Numbered from the stretch's first letter, positions 1 through 9,640 are shown. The stretch is DNA of 34,649 nt from Rheinheimera sp. (GCA_003482455.1 DMYW01000061.1:608-35256); one strand, 5' to 3'. Translations and numbers: made by a program. Notes: a model not told the origin generated them from the sequence alone.

Positions 1-136
1 AAAATTGCAGCAGCGCCTGACGACAGGTCTCTGACACAGGGCTTTGCGTAATGACTTGCTCTAACTCCTGACGGCTTTGCATCACGTCTTCGGTTGGATA
101 GTCCAGCAACAATGAAATGACCTGTAGTAGTTGCAT
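1..136 (-). CDS. narJ: NarJ, nitrate reductase assembly chaperone (N-terminal fragment)
   Basis: The ATG is at 136-134 on the minus strand and the frame runs open off the left edge, so only about 45 N-terminal residues are visible. They begin MQLLQVISLLLDYPTEDV, which resembles the start of NarJ/NarW chaperones (a helical opening followed by a L-x-YP motif). NarJ is a cytoplasmic, system-specific chaperone that helps insert the molybdenum cofactor into NarG before the NarGH dimer docks on NarI. The gene starts three bases after the narH stop, the usual narGHJI order. narI is expected just outside the window. Identification rests on a short piece plus context. Confidence 0.85.
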   Translation of the reverse strand, partial: MQLLQVISLLLDYPTEDVMQSRQELEQVITQSPVSETCRQALLQF

Positions 137-139
137 GGC

Positions 140-1675
140 TTAGTCCTTCATCTCAACTGGGATCACTTGCCGTACGCCTTTGGCTTTGGCGCCGAACAAG
201 TTCACCGGGTTATTGCCATCGCCACAGCCATTGCCAAAACTAAAGCCACATGAACTCTTCAAGTCATAGGCATTTTCAGCATAAGCACGGTGGCTGGTTG
301 GGATCACGAAGCGATCTTCATAATTAGCGAGTGCCATGTAACGGTACATCTCTTCGACTTGCACGTCCGTGAGACCCACTTGTTTGAGCACCGCTAAATC
401 TTCGACACCATCCACTTGCTGAGCACGTTTAAAGGCGCGCATGGCGATCATGCGTTCTAGCGCACGAACCACAGGTTTTTCATCACCGGCAGTTAGCAAA
501 TTCGCTAAATAACGCAGTGGAATGCGCAGTGATTTCAAGTCTGGGATCTCGCCATTGCTGCCGACATGACCAGCTTGCACCGCGCTTTGAATTGGTGACA
601 GTGGCGGTATGTACCACACCATTGGCAAGGTCCGATATTCCGGGTGCAGCGGCAGAGCAACCTTCCATTCCATCGCCATCATGTAGACTGGGCTTTGCTG
701 CGCGGCTTTGATCCAGTTGTCTGGGATCCCTTCCGCTTTGGCTGCTGCAATGACTGCGGGGTCATTCGGATCTAAGAATAAATCCAGCTGTGCTTGGTAC
801 AGGTCTTTTTCATCAGCAACCCCAGCGGCGTTAGCAATTTGGTCAGCGTCATACAGCAACACCCCTAAATAGCGAATCCGACCGACACAAGTTTCCGAAC
901 AGACGGTTGGCATGCCGGCTTCAATTCGAGGGAAGCAGAACGTGCATTTTTCAGATTTACCGGTTTTCCAGTTGTAATAGATTTTTTTGTACGGGCAGGC
1001 CGAGACACACATCCGCCAGCCGCGGCATTTGTCTTGGTCAATCAACACAATGCCATCTTCTTCACGTTTATACGCAGCACCAGACGGGCAGGCTGCGACA
1101 CATGCTGGGTTTAAGCAGTGTTCACACAGACGTGGCAAGTACATCATAAAGGTCTTTTCGAATTGACCGTAAATGTCCTTTTGCACAACGTCGTTAAAGT
1201 TCTGGTCTTTTTTACGTTTTTCGAACTCGGTTCCGAGAATTTCTTCCCAGTTCGGTCCCCATTCGATTTTTTCCATCCGTTGGCCGGTGATCAGCGAGCG
1301 CGGTCTTGCGACTGGTTGATGCTTGCTGTCTGCAGCGGTGTGCAGATGTTGATAATCGAAATCAAACGGCTCGTAATAATCATCGATCTCAGGCAGGTCG
1401 GGGTTAGCAAAAATATTCGCCAACACCCGGCGTTTACCACCGATGCGTAATTCGAGCTGGCCACTGCTGTTTTTCACCCAGCCGCCATGCCATTTTTGTT
1501 GGTTTTCCCATTCTTTCGGGAAACCGATCCCTGGTTTGGTCTCAACGTTGTTAAACCATGCGTATTCGACACCTTCCCGCGACGTCCAAACGTTTTTACA
1601 CGTGATGGAGCAGGTGTGGCAGCCGATGCATTTGTCGAGGTTGAGGACCATGCCAATTTGAGCTCTGACTTTCAT
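140..1675 (-). CDS. narH: Respiratory nitrate reductase beta subunit NarH
   Basis: NarH is the cytoplasmic electron-transfer subunit that passes electrons from NarI haems to NarG through four iron-sulfur clusters. The protein is 511 aa, the usual length. The first Cys group is C16-x2-C19-x2-C22-x3-C26. Further groups are CEHCLNPACVAACP (about residues 184-197), then CRGWRMCVSACP, then CTFC and the Cys pair in VCSETC. The Trp in CRGWRMC replaces a Cys, the known NarH feature that makes one cluster [3Fe-4S] rather than [4Fe-4S]. It follows narG by 15 bases and is followed by narJ after 3 bases, so the three genes are one transcript. Nothing unusual is seen. Confidence 0.98.
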   Translation of the reverse strand: MKVRAQIGMVLNLDKCIGCHTCSITCKNVWTSREGVEYAWFNNVETKPGIGFPKEWENQQKWHGGWVKNSSGQLELRIGGKRRVLANIFANPDLPEIDDYYEPFDFDYQHLHTAADSKHQPVARPRSLITGQRMEKIEWGPNWEEILGTEFEKRKKDQNFNDVVQKDIYGQFEKTFMMYLPRLCEHCLNPACVAACPSGAAYKREEDGIVLIDQDKCRGWRMCVSACPYKKIYYNWKTGKSEKCTFCFPRIEAGMPTVCSETCVGRIRYLGVLLYDADQIANAAGVADEKDLYQAQLDLFLDPNDPAVIAAAKAEGIPDNWIKAAQQSPVYMMAMEWKVALPLHPEYRTLPMVWYIPPLSPIQSAVQAGHVGSNGEIPDLKSLRIPLRYLANLLTAGDEKPVVRALERMIAMRAFKRAQQVDGVEDLAVLKQVGLTDVQVEEMYRYMALANYEDRFVIPTSHRAYAENAYDLKSSCGFSFGNGCGDGNNPVNLFGAKAKGVRQVIPVEMKD

Positions 1676-1690
1676 TTCACATACTCCAAC

Positions 1691-4600
1691 TTATTTCGTG
1701 TCTAACCAGTCAACTTTGGCCATTTTCCGGACGATAACGAACTCGTCGCGGTTACAACCAACCGTGCCGTAGTAGTTAAAGCCGTACGCTTGTTGGGCGT
1801 ACCCACCAATCATGTGGGTTGGTTTCATCACAGCACGGGTGACCGAGTTGTGGATCCCGCCGCGAGTACCAGTCGTTTCAGCACCAGGCACGTTCACGAT
1901 CCGTTCTTGGGCGTGATACATCATGCTCATACCCTCGGGTACCCGTTGCGAGACGACGGCACGAGCAGCGATAGCACCATTGACGTTAAACACTTCGATC
2001 CAGTCGTTGTCTTCAATGCCGGCGGCTTTGGCATCCAATTCGCTGATCCAGACAATCGGACCGCCGCGTGACAAGGTCAGCATCAACAAGTTGTCGGTGT
2101 AGGTACTGTGGATACCCCATTTCTGGTGGGGTGTGATCCAGTTCAACACGATTTCTTTGTTGCCGTTTGGCTTCTTCTGCAGCACAGGTTGTACTGTTTT
2201 TAAGTTAATTGGCGGTTTATAGGCACATTGTTGTTCACCAAAGTCGCGCATCCATTCGTGGTCTTGGTAGAACTGTTGCCGGCCGGTGATGGTGCGCCAT
2301 GGGATCAACTCATGGACGTTGGTATAACCGGCGTTGTAAGACACGTGTTCATCTTCTAAACCAGACCAGGTCGGTGACGAGATGATCTTGCGCGGTTGAG
2401 CGACGATATCGCGCCAACGGATCTTCTCTTCTTCCTTGTTGGTGGCTAAATGGGTATGGTCACGACCGGTGATTTTCGAGAGTGCTTCCCATGCCTTGAC
2501 GGCAACATGGCCGTTGGTCTCAGGGGCGAGCGACAAGATCACTTCACAGGCGTCAATCGCACTTTCGATGCGGGCCAAACCTTTATTCACGCCTTCGGCG
2601 ACATGCGTTCGGTTCAGTTGTTTGAGGAACTTCACTTCCTCTTTGGTATCCCAGGCGATCCCTTTGCCGCCATTGCCGGATTTTTCAAGCAAGGGGCCTA
2701 GTGATGTGAAGCGCTGATAGGTGTTCGGGTAATCCCGTTCGACCACATTGATGTGTGGCATGCTAATACCCGGTACTGGTTCACATTCACCTTTCCACCA
2801 AGCTTTGACACCATAAGGCTGCGCCAATTCGGCAGGGGTGTCGTGGTGCATCGGTGTTGTCACTACATCGGTTTCTACACCCAAATGCCCTGGGCACAGG
2901 CGCGAGTATTCTTTGGCAATCCCTTTAAAGATCTCCCAGTCACTGCGGGCTTCCCATACTGGGTCGACGGCGGCAGACAGCGGGTGAATAAACGGATGCA
3001 TATCCGAGGTATTCATGTCGTCTTTTTCGTACCAGGTTGCTGTCGGTAACACGATGTCGGAATACAAACAGGTGGTTGACATGCGGAAATCTAAAGTGAC
3101 CCACAAATCCACTTTGCCTTCGGCACCTTGGTCGACCCAAGCCACATCTTCAGGCTTTTTGCCACCAGACTCGCCCAAGTCTTTGCCCATTAAACCGTGT
3201 TTAGTGCCCAGCAAATGTTTGAGCATGTACTCATGGCCTTTGCCGCTTGACCCCAGCAAGTTGGAACGCCAAATAAACATGTTGCGTGGGAAGTTTTGTG
3301 GATTTTCAGGTTCCACACAGGCGAACTTTATAGCACCGGATTTTAACTCACGGACCACATAGTCTTTTACATCAAGCCCGGCAGCTTTGGCTTTGGCGGC
3401 AATATGCAGCGGGTTGGTGCCTAATTGGGGTGCTGACGGTAACCAGCCCATGCGCTCAGCGCGGCTGTTAAAGTCAATGATTGAACCCGTCCATTTTTCT
3501 TTGTTGGCCAGCGGTGAAATCACCTCGGCCATGTCGAGTTTTTCATAACGCCATTGACTGGAGTGGTTATAGAAAAACGAGGTCCCGTTCATATGACGTG
3601 GTGGGCGTTGCCAATCCAGTGCAAACGCCAGCGGCGCCCAGCCGGTTTGTGGCCGTAGTTTTTCTTGACCGACGTAGTGTGCCCAGCCACCACCACTTTG
3701 ACCGATACAACCACACATCATCAGCATGTTGATCAGGCCGCGGTAGTTCATGTCCATGTGATACCAGTGGTTCAATGCCGCACCGACGATCACCATAGAG
3801 CGACCACGGGTCTTATCGGCATTGCGCGCAAACTCGCGAGCAACACGGATCACATCGTCCGGTGCGACCCCTGTGATGGCTTGTTGCCACGCTGGCGTGT
3901 AGGGCACATTGTCGTTGTAACTTTGCGCACGATTGCTGTCGTTCACGCCGTTATCGACGCCATAGTGAGCCAGAGTTAAATCAAACACTGTCGCCACTAA
4001 CGCTTGTTCGCCGTTGGCTAATTGAATGCGACGTACTGGTACTTTACGCAGCTGTACATCCGCATGATCTGTGTGTTGGAAATACTGATATTCGTGCGGA
4101 GCGCCCCCAAAATATGGGAAAGCGACTTCAGCAAATTCGTCGTGGTTTTTCACTAACGACAACAGCAGTTCGACTTCACCATCTTTGTCTTTTTGCTCGA
4201 GGTTCCATTTACCAGGCTCTTCAGCCTTTTTACCCCAGCGATAGCCGATCGAACCATTTGGACTGGTCAATTCGCCGTTTTGTTTAATACCGATGGTTTT
4301 CCAATCTGGGTTGTTGGCTTCGCCCAAATTGTTGACGAGATCTGCAGCGCGTAAGAAGCGGCCTTGGGTTAACTTGCCGTCTTGCTCTTCTAACATCACC
4401 AGCATTGGCATGTCGGTGTAGCGACGAACATAGTCAGTAAAATAGCTGCTTGGATTTTCGACGTGGAACTCACGCAAAATGACGTGGCCAAAGGCCATCG
4501 CCAGGGCGGCGTCAGTGCCTTGTTTTGGAGCAAGCCAGGTGTCACCAAACTTGGACGCTTCGGAATAATCCGAGGTGATCACGCAGGTTTTGGTGCCTTT

Positions 4601-5419
4601 GTAACGTACTTCTGATAAGAAATGGGCATCAGGAGTACGTGTTTGTGGCACGTTAGAACCCCAAACGATGATGTAATTGGAGTTGTACCAGTCGGCCGAT
4701 TCGGGCACGTCGGTTTGTTCACCCCATACTTGCGGCGAAGATGGAGGTAAGTCGCAGTACCAGTCGTAGAAACTTAAGCAGTTACCGCCGATCAGCGATA
4801 GATAGCGTGCGCCAGAGGCATACGAAACCATCGACATTGCAGGGATGGGTGAAAATCCGGTGACTCGGTCTGGACCGTAGGTTTTTGCGGTATAGATGTT
4901 TGCTGCGGCGATCAGTTCGTTGACTTCGTCCCAGCTAGCACGGATAAAACCACCCAAGCCACGACGTTCTTTGTATGTCTTGGATTTATTCGGATCTTGG
5001 ACAATCGACTGCCAAGCCAAAACGGGGTCTTGGTGGACAGCCCGCGCTTCACGCCACAGTTTCATCAAATGCTGGCGGACTTTCGGGTATTTTAAACGGT
5101 TCGCGCTGTAGATATACCAAGAATAGCTGGCACCGCGCGGGCAACCACGTGGTTCGTGGTTTGGTAAATCGGGGCGTGTCCTTGGATAGTCAGTCTGTTG
5201 AGTTTCCCAGGTAACTAAGCCGTCTTTGACATAAATTTTCCAGCTACAAGAGCCGGTGCAGTTTACGCCATGGGTCGAACGTACGATTTTGTCATGTTGC
5301 CACCGTTGCCGGTAGCCTTGTTCCCAAGTTCTATCGGCATTGGTAGTGACGCCATGACCATCGGCGAATGGGGTGGTGCGTGTTTTGAAAAAACGCAACT
5401 TGTCGAGCAAGTGACTCAT
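1691..5419 (-). CDS. narG: Respiratory nitrate reductase alpha subunit NarG
   Basis: NarG reduces nitrate to nitrite at a molybdenum bis-MGD centre on the cytoplasmic side of the membrane. At 1242 aa it is essentially the length of E. coli NarG (1247). The N-terminal H50-x3-C54-x3-C58 motif, followed by a Cys in PRGCPRGASYSWY, matches the FS0 [4Fe-4S] cluster with its unusual His ligand. The segment EQTDVPESADWYNSNY carries the Asp known in this family as a molybdenum ligand. It is the first gene of narGHJ(I). Upstream at 5420-5600 lie an FNR-like box with a -10 hexamer at class II spacing and a NarL-type 7-2-7 dyad, consistent with induction by anoxia and nitrate. Confidence 0.99.
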   Translation of the reverse strand: MSHLLDKLRFFKTRTTPFADGHGVTTNADRTWEQGYRQRWQHDKIVRSTHGVNCTGSCSWKIYVKDGLVTWETQQTDYPRTRPDLPNHEPRGCPRGASYSWYIYSANRLKYPKVRQHLMKLWREARAVHQDPVLAWQSIVQDPNKSKTYKERRGLGGFIRASWDEVNELIAAANIYTAKTYGPDRVTGFSPIPAMSMVSYASGARYLSLIGGNCLSFYDWYCDLPPSSPQVWGEQTDVPESADWYNSNYIIVWGSNVPQTRTPDAHFLSEVRYKGTKTCVITSDYSEASKFGDTWLAPKQGTDAALAMAFGHVILREFHVENPSSYFTDYVRRYTDMPMLVMLEEQDGKLTQGRFLRAADLVNNLGEANNPDWKTIGIKQNGELTSPNGSIGYRWGKKAEEPGKWNLEQKDKDGEVELLLSLVKNHDEFAEVAFPYFGGAPHEYQYFQHTDHADVQLRKVPVRRIQLANGEQALVATVFDLTLAHYGVDNGVNDSNRAQSYNDNVPYTPAWQQAITGVAPDDVIRVAREFARNADKTRGRSMVIVGAALNHWYHMDMNYRGLINMLMMCGCIGQSGGGWAHYVGQEKLRPQTGWAPLAFALDWQRPPRHMNGTSFFYNHSSQWRYEKLDMAEVISPLANKEKWTGSIIDFNSRAERMGWLPSAPQLGTNPLHIAAKAKAAGLDVKDYVVRELKSGAIKFACVEPENPQNFPRNMFIWRSNLLGSSGKGHEYMLKHLLGTKHGLMGKDLGESGGKKPEDVAWVDQGAEGKVDLWVTLDFRMSTTCLYSDIVLPTATWYEKDDMNTSDMHPFIHPLSAAVDPVWEARSDWEIFKGIAKEYSRLCPGHLGVETDVVTTPMHHDTPAELAQPYGVKAWWKGECEPVPGISMPHINVVERDYPNTYQRFTSLGPLLEKSGNGGKGIAWDTKEEVKFLKQLNRTHVAEGVNKGLARIESAIDACEVILSLAPETNGHVAVKAWEALSKITGRDHTHLATNKEEEKIRWRDIVAQPRKIISSPTWSGLEDEHVSYNAGYTNVHELIPWRTITGRQQFYQDHEWMRDFGEQQCAYKPPINLKTVQPVLQKKPNGNKEIVLNWITPHQKWGIHSTYTDNLLMLTLSRGGPIVWISELDAKAAGIEDNDWIEVFNVNGAIAARAVVSQRVPEGMSMMYHAQERIVNVPGAETTGTRGGIHNSVTRAVMKPTHMIGGYAQQAYGFNYYGTVGCNRDEFVIVRKMAKVDWLDTK

Positions 5420-5485
5420 TGTTTTACTCCTGCTGGCGATTGAACGTGGGTTTATAGAACGTCAATCGGTGCTGAACTTGCCTGC

Positions 5486-5491
5486 AATGTA
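5486..5491 (-). promoter_or_regulatory. Candidate -10 hexamer of the narG promoter
   Basis: On the minus strand these bases read TACATT, four of six matches to TATAAT. If the FNR-like box centred at 5520.5 sits at -41.5, the start would be near 5479 and the -10 hexamer would fall exactly here. The spacing, not the hexamer alone, is the support. Confidence 0.5.
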
Positions 5492-5513
5492 GGATTGCCG
5501 AGTGGAATCATGA

Positions 5514-5527
5514 TTGATCTAAACTAA
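5514..5527 (-). promoter_or_regulatory. FNR-like box upstream of narG
   Basis: The plus strand reads TTGATCTAAACTAA, one perfect half-site (TTGAT) and one degenerate half-site compared with TTGAT-N4-ATCAA (8 of 10). A TACATT hexamer lies at the position expected for a class II FNR promoter, which strengthens a mediocre match. Confidence 0.65.
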
Positions 5528-5566
5528 GCTTTCTACGTGCTGAAATTGGGTACGTGGCAGTAAAAA

Positions 5567-5582
5567 TACCCACAAAGAGGTA
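5567..5582. promoter_or_regulatory. NarL/NarP-type 7-2-7 dyad, narG-narX region
   Basis: TACCCACAAAGAGGTA is two inverted heptamers of the TACYNMT type separated by AA. The right arm reads TACCTCT on the other strand, a full match; the left arm ends in C instead of T. The centre lies 54 bases upstream of the FNR-like box centre with respect to narG. Confidence 0.65.
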
Positions 5583-5738
5583 GCGGTTTATTTTTGTAAC
5601 TCATTGATAATAAATGAAGGTTTAGAGCTAAATCGCAGGGGTTACTTTGATGATGGCTTCGATTGGAACAAAGGGGGTAGCTCCTGTGTTCGGGTCTAAA
5701 AACAGGAAAGTTCGATTAAAACCAAGTAGGCTCGAACC

Positions 5739-7556
5739 ATGATAGGCAAACGACACGATAGTGTTAGAGATAAGATGCAATTTTCGATAGTGACCAGAAT
5801 TGGGGTAGCCTTGGCGTTAATCGTTGCGCTGGCGCTTGGCACCATGATTATCTCGTACTGGATCTCAGAACGGGCGGACAGCGATGCATTAGCAATTAAT
5901 GTGGCTGGATCGCTGCGTATGCAAACGTATAAAGTCGCTATGCTTTCGGCATCGCCCACAGACCCTGAGTTCTCAAAAGCGCGGTTGAAACTGCAAGAAA
6001 GTTGGCGTCACCCAGTGTTTAAGCGTTTAAACGTCGAACATAACGCGATAGGCAGTTTGTTCAATCAGGGTAAATCAGCCTGGGTACTGCTTGATGCTCA
6101 GTTAGAAACGCTGGCGCTGGATCAGCGTTATTTGCTAGCCACGTCACAAGTGAATTTACTCGATGAACTGGTCAGCCAAATCCAAGCCGATGCGGAATAC
6201 AAAGTTCGATTGTTACGTACAGTGCAAGTGATTGCCTTGTTTGCCACAGTGCTATTAGCAGCCATTGTGTTGCATTGGTTACGTAATCGTGTTGAGCAGC
6301 CGCTCACGGAACTGACGAGAGCAGCTCATCGCATTGGGCAAGGTGATTTTACTACGAGGTTGGTTCAACAACAGCCTGACGAACTAGGCGTTTTAGCCAC
6401 CACGTTAAACAAGATGTCAGATGCGATTGCGTCCATGTACGGCAACTTACAAAAACGAGTAGATGCACAAACCCAAGCGCTACAAACCTCCAATACCAAA
6501 TTACAGTTTTTGTATGAAATGGTGCGCAATCTAACCATCGATACCGTTGATAAAGCGAAACTAGATTCAATTATCGAACAGCTGCATGGCGTTGTTGCAG
6601 TACAAGATATTGAGCTGTGTCTACTTACTGAGCAAGGCGACAGGCCTTATCTGCAAATCCAACCGGAAAACCAACTAGACCCTTGTGAACGCGAAAGTTG
6701 CCATGAGTGCATTGAAGCTGACGAGCAGGGGCAGTGTCGCGACGATGGTTACGTCTATCGTTATCAAGTGCAACGCGACAATCATTATTACGGAGTGCTA
6801 GTCGTTCGGACAGGCTCGTTAAAACCTCTGCTGGATTGGCAACAACAGTTACTTCGTACCGTCGCTGACCATATTGCCATTGCAATGGGCCTAAAAAGTG
6901 AGCATGAGCAAACTCGCCGTATTGCGCTGATGCAAGAGCGCACCGTGATTGCTCGTGAATTGCATGACTCGTTAGCGCAAGCATTGTCTTATTTAAAGAT
7001 CCAGGTCAGTCGGCTAAACAAAGCGATCCCAAAACATGACGAAGCTATGTTAATGGATGTTACCGCCGAACTTAAACAAGGTTTAGACAATGCGTATCGG
7101 CAGTTGCGCGAATTGTTGACCACCTTCCGATTAAAAGTTGAAGGTGGCGGCCTTGAGCAAGCCATTCATCAAGCGATTGAAGTATTAACGGTGCAATCTG
7201 GGATCCATTTCCGCTTGCAATACCAGCTATTTAATGTGCCGTTGTCTCCCCACGAAGAAATTCATTTGTTGCAGATCATCCGCGAAGCGAGTCAAAACGC
7301 GGTTCATCATAGCAAAGGGACTGAGGTATTGGTTCGCCTAGAACAACATCAGGACCACCGTATTGAACTGGCCGTTGAAGACAATGGTGTAGGCATTCCA
7401 GATAAGGCAGAAAAGTTAAACCATTATGGCTTGGCCATTATGCAAGAACGTAGTCGTCAGTTGTATGGAGTGCTGGCGATAGAACGACGGCCGCAAGGTG
7501 GCACAGGCGTTTACTTTCGCTTCACGCCCGAATACCTGCGCCAAGTACAGGCTTGA
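5739..7556 (+). CDS. narX: Nitrate/nitrite sensor histidine kinase NarX
   Basis: NarX is an inner-membrane kinase that senses periplasmic nitrate/nitrite and phosphorylates NarL. The protein is 605 aa (E. coli 598). It has a first membrane segment at about 18-42, a periplasmic four-helix region with the P-box signature GSLRMQTYK (57-65) that binds nitrate, a second membrane segment at about 160-180, HAMP to about 235, a central module, then the HisKA_3 motif RELHDSLAQ with phospho-acceptor H409 and an ATPase domain (DNGVGI, HYGLAIM). The central module has four cysteines (C316, C321, C324, C333) in 18 residues. A second ATG at 5775 is also a possible start; neither has a strong ribosome site. 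It is followed 26 bases later by a NIT-domain chemoreceptor, and narL is separated from it at 12689. Confidence 0.95.
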   Translation: MIGKRHDSVRDKMQFSIVTRIGVALALIVALALGTMIISYWISERADSDALAINVAGSLRMQTYKVAMLSASPTDPEFSKARLKLQESWRHPVFKRLNVEHNAIGSLFNQGKSAWVLLDAQLETLALDQRYLLATSQVNLLDELVSQIQADAEYKVRLLRTVQVIALFATVLLAAIVLHWLRNRVEQPLTELTRAAHRIGQGDFTTRLVQQQPDELGVLATTLNKMSDAIASMYGNLQKRVDAQTQALQTSNTKLQFLYEMVRNLTIDTVDKAKLDSIIEQLHGVVAVQDIELCLLTEQGDRPYLQIQPENQLDPCERESCHECIEADEQGQCRDDGYVYRYQVQRDNHYYGVLVVRTGSLKPLLDWQQQLLRTVADHIAIAMGLKSEHEQTRRIALMQERTVIARELHDSLAQALSYLKIQVSRLNKAIPKHDEAMLMDVTAELKQGLDNAYRQLRELLTTFRLKVEGGGLEQAIHQAIEVLTVQSGIHFRLQYQLFNVPLSPHEEIHLLQIIREASQNAVHHSKGTEVLVRLEQHQDHRIELAVEDNGVGIPDKAEKLNHYGLAIMQERSRQLYGVLAIERRPQGGTGVYFRFTPEYLRQVQA

Positions 7557-7582
7557 GGTGATGTTACCAACGAGGGATAGAG

Positions 7583-9541
7583 ATGTTGAACTTTCTTAAA
7601 CACTTTTCCATCAGTAAAAAATTGGCAGTGCTGTTGTTACTGCCGATGCTGTTGGTGCTTGGATTAGCCAGCCAGGAATTGCTGCAGCTGTGGCAACGTT
7701 ATCAAACAGCACTGCATGTGCAAAGCATGGTCGAACAGTCTCAGCAGCTGGCTGACTTTGCGACCAAGTTACAAGCTGAACGGGGTAGTAGTGGGGTATT
7801 TGTAGCCAGCCGCGGTGAGCGTTTTGGCGATTTAATGCAACAAGCGCGCACCGCGACCGATGAACAACATGCACAGCTAACAACTGAACTGCGTAGTCAA
7901 GTTGATGCGGATTATCAACAGCTGATTGCAATGCGCAGTCAAATTGATCAAAAAAGTGTGGAGTTGGATTTCGTCACGAGGGCCTACACCAGCAGTATCA
8001 TGAAAGTGCTTGAGTCCATTGAGAACGGAGTCAACCAAGTTGACGATGTATATTCTCAGCAGGGCTTAATCGAGCTTGGCAATTTGATGCAATGGATGGA
8101 GCGTGCTGGGCGAGAACGCGCCATGGTGAGTTTGATCTTAACAAATCAGCAACTCACCGAGCCACTGCTTCGCAAATGGGCGCATAATTTTGGTGAACAA
8201 CAAACCTATCGTCAGCATGTGATCGATTCAGCTTGGTTAAAAGCAGTCACTTTAACAATTCCCTTGGCCGACATAGAACCTGCACTCTATCAAGCCCAGA
8301 TCACTCAGTTACAAAGTACTGCGGTGGGTCAGCCGGTAAGCGGCGATGCTAAGGGCTGGTTTGAGCTGGCGAGCCGCCGCTTGCATGCATTACAAGGTTT
8401 TCAACACAGCATGGTTGAGCAACTGGCTACACAAGCAAGTTCTCAAGTGAGCCGTGCGATGGCAAGCGTCATTGTTATTAGTTGTGGACTAGCCGTGCTG
8501 ATAGCCGTGGTGCTGTGGGTCAGCTTGACGATATCTGCCACCATCCGTCAGGCAATTGAAGAATTAGATCAATTGATGTCACGTCTGATGGCCCACGATT
8601 TGACTCAGCGCAGTCATGTCGACAGTCGCGATGAATTTGGCCATTTGTCAGCGGGGCTAAACCAAGTCACAGGTGAGTTAAACCACGTGTTGCTGGAGAT
8701 CCGCTCTGCCACCGACCAAGTCGCGGCGGCAGCCGAAGAAGCATCAGCAATCACTTTGCAAACTCAACAAGGGGTTGCACAACAGCAACAAGACACTGAG
8801 CAGGCCGCCACAGCGATGCATGAAATGTCTGCGACCGTTGCCGATGTCGCTAGCAGTACCAGCCAGGCAGCCGAACAAGCCGATCATATTCAAGAGCGTA
8901 CGGTCGCCGGTCAGCAGCAGCTGCAATTGACTCGCCGACTGATTGATGAGTTAACTCATCAAGTGCAGGATACGGGTCAGCAGCTTGATGCCTTGTACCA
9001 ACATACCCAAGACATCAACAGTGTGTTGGATGTGATCAAAGGTGTTGCCGAGCAAACCAACTTACTGGCGCTGAACGCGGCGATCGAGGCTGCTAGAGCA
9101 GGCGAGCAGGGCCGTGGCTTTGCCGTGGTTGCCGACGAAGTACGGCATTTGGCGCAACGAACACAACAATCCACCATCGATATTCGACGGATGATCGAAG
9201 ATTTGCAACATACAGCAAAACAATCGGTGCAATCGATGTCAGTCAGTGTTGAAAAAGCCAATGTCGGAAATCAGCAAATGTTGCAGATGTCGACGTTACT
9301 TAATGAAATAGTAGAAGGTGTTAAAACCATTCATGACCGCACGACACAAATCGCATCTGCGGCGGAAGAACAAAGCACTGTCGCCGAGCAAATCAATATC
9401 AATATTACGAGGATCAGTGACGTGTCGTCACAGACCAGTACCGGAGCCGCGCAAACAGCGGATATGGCAGGTGAGCTGGCGCGGTTAGCGGCAGAGTTGC
9501 AGCGGCTGGTTGCCCAGTTTAGTCTGGCCGCCGCACGCTAG
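7583..9541 (+). CDS. Methyl-accepting chemotaxis protein with a NIT nitrate-sensing domain
   Basis: This 652-aa protein has a membrane segment at about 13-30, a long periplasmic all-helical domain (about 31-290), a second segment at about 293-315, HAMP, and a cytoplasmic signalling hairpin. The periplasmic part carries LQAERGSSGVFVASRGERF (63-81) and RAGRERAMVS (174-183), typical of the NIT (nitrate/nitrite sensing) family. The hairpin tip QTNLLALNAAIEAARAGE and DEVRHLAQRT are standard chemoreceptor signatures that contact CheA/CheW. There is no C-terminal CheR-tethering pentapeptide. It begins 26 bases after narX and ends before a terminator at 9605-9640, so narX and this receptor appear co-transcribed. 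It probably directs taxis toward nitrate; the ligand is inferred from family and context. Confidence 0.93.
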   Translation: MLNFLKHFSISKKLAVLLLLPMLLVLGLASQELLQLWQRYQTALHVQSMVEQSQQLADFATKLQAERGSSGVFVASRGERFGDLMQQARTATDEQHAQLTTELRSQVDADYQQLIAMRSQIDQKSVELDFVTRAYTSSIMKVLESIENGVNQVDDVYSQQGLIELGNLMQWMERAGRERAMVSLILTNQQLTEPLLRKWAHNFGEQQTYRQHVIDSAWLKAVTLTIPLADIEPALYQAQITQLQSTAVGQPVSGDAKGWFELASRRLHALQGFQHSMVEQLATQASSQVSRAMASVIVISCGLAVLIAVVLWVSLTISATIRQAIEELDQLMSRLMAHDLTQRSHVDSRDEFGHLSAGLNQVTGELNHVLLEIRSATDQVAAAAEEASAITLQTQQGVAQQQQDTEQAATAMHEMSATVADVASSTSQAAEQADHIQERTVAGQQQLQLTRRLIDELTHQVQDTGQQLDALYQHTQDINSVLDVIKGVAEQTNLLALNAAIEAARAGEQGRGFAVVADEVRHLAQRTQQSTIDIRRMIEDLQHTAKQSVQSMSVSVEKANVGNQQMLQMSTLLNEIVEGVKTIHDRTTQIASAAEEQSTVAEQININITRISDVSSQTSTGAAQTADMAGELARLAAELQRLVAQFSLAAAR

Positions 9542-9604
9542 AAATTGATCCAACGAATAGTCGGGAACTACCTCTAAAGGGCAATAGTTCTATGCGCAAA
9601 GAAC

Positions 9605-9640
9605 AGGCATTGTGATGACACCTATCCCAGTGCCTTTTTT
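9605..9640 (+). terminator. Rho-independent terminator after narX-chemoreceptor
   Basis: An 8-bp stem (AGGCATTG at 9605-9612 with CAGTGCCT at 9628-9635, one G-U pair) with a 15-base loop runs directly into six T residues (9635-9640). It closes the narX-chemoreceptor transcript, yet lies only 6 bases before the ATG of the next small ORF, so it may act as an attenuator for the genes beyond. Confidence 0.8.

Larger units (their letters stand above)
5420..5738. promoter_or_regulatory. Divergent narG / narX control region
   Basis: This 319-base AT-rich gap separates the divergent narG and narX genes and holds no convincing ORF. It contains an FNR-like box (5514-5527) and -10 element (5486-5491) pointing to narG, and a NarL-type dyad (5567-5582). 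A single extra heptamer-like GGGGGTA occurs at 5673-5679. Two direct copies of TACGTG lie near 5534 and 5551. No clear sigma-70 promoter for narX was picked out by eye. Confidence 0.75.

Noticed and set aside
1118..1450. ORFs opposite narH, narG and other long genes
   Set aside because: They are reading-frame shadows of strongly conserved genes.
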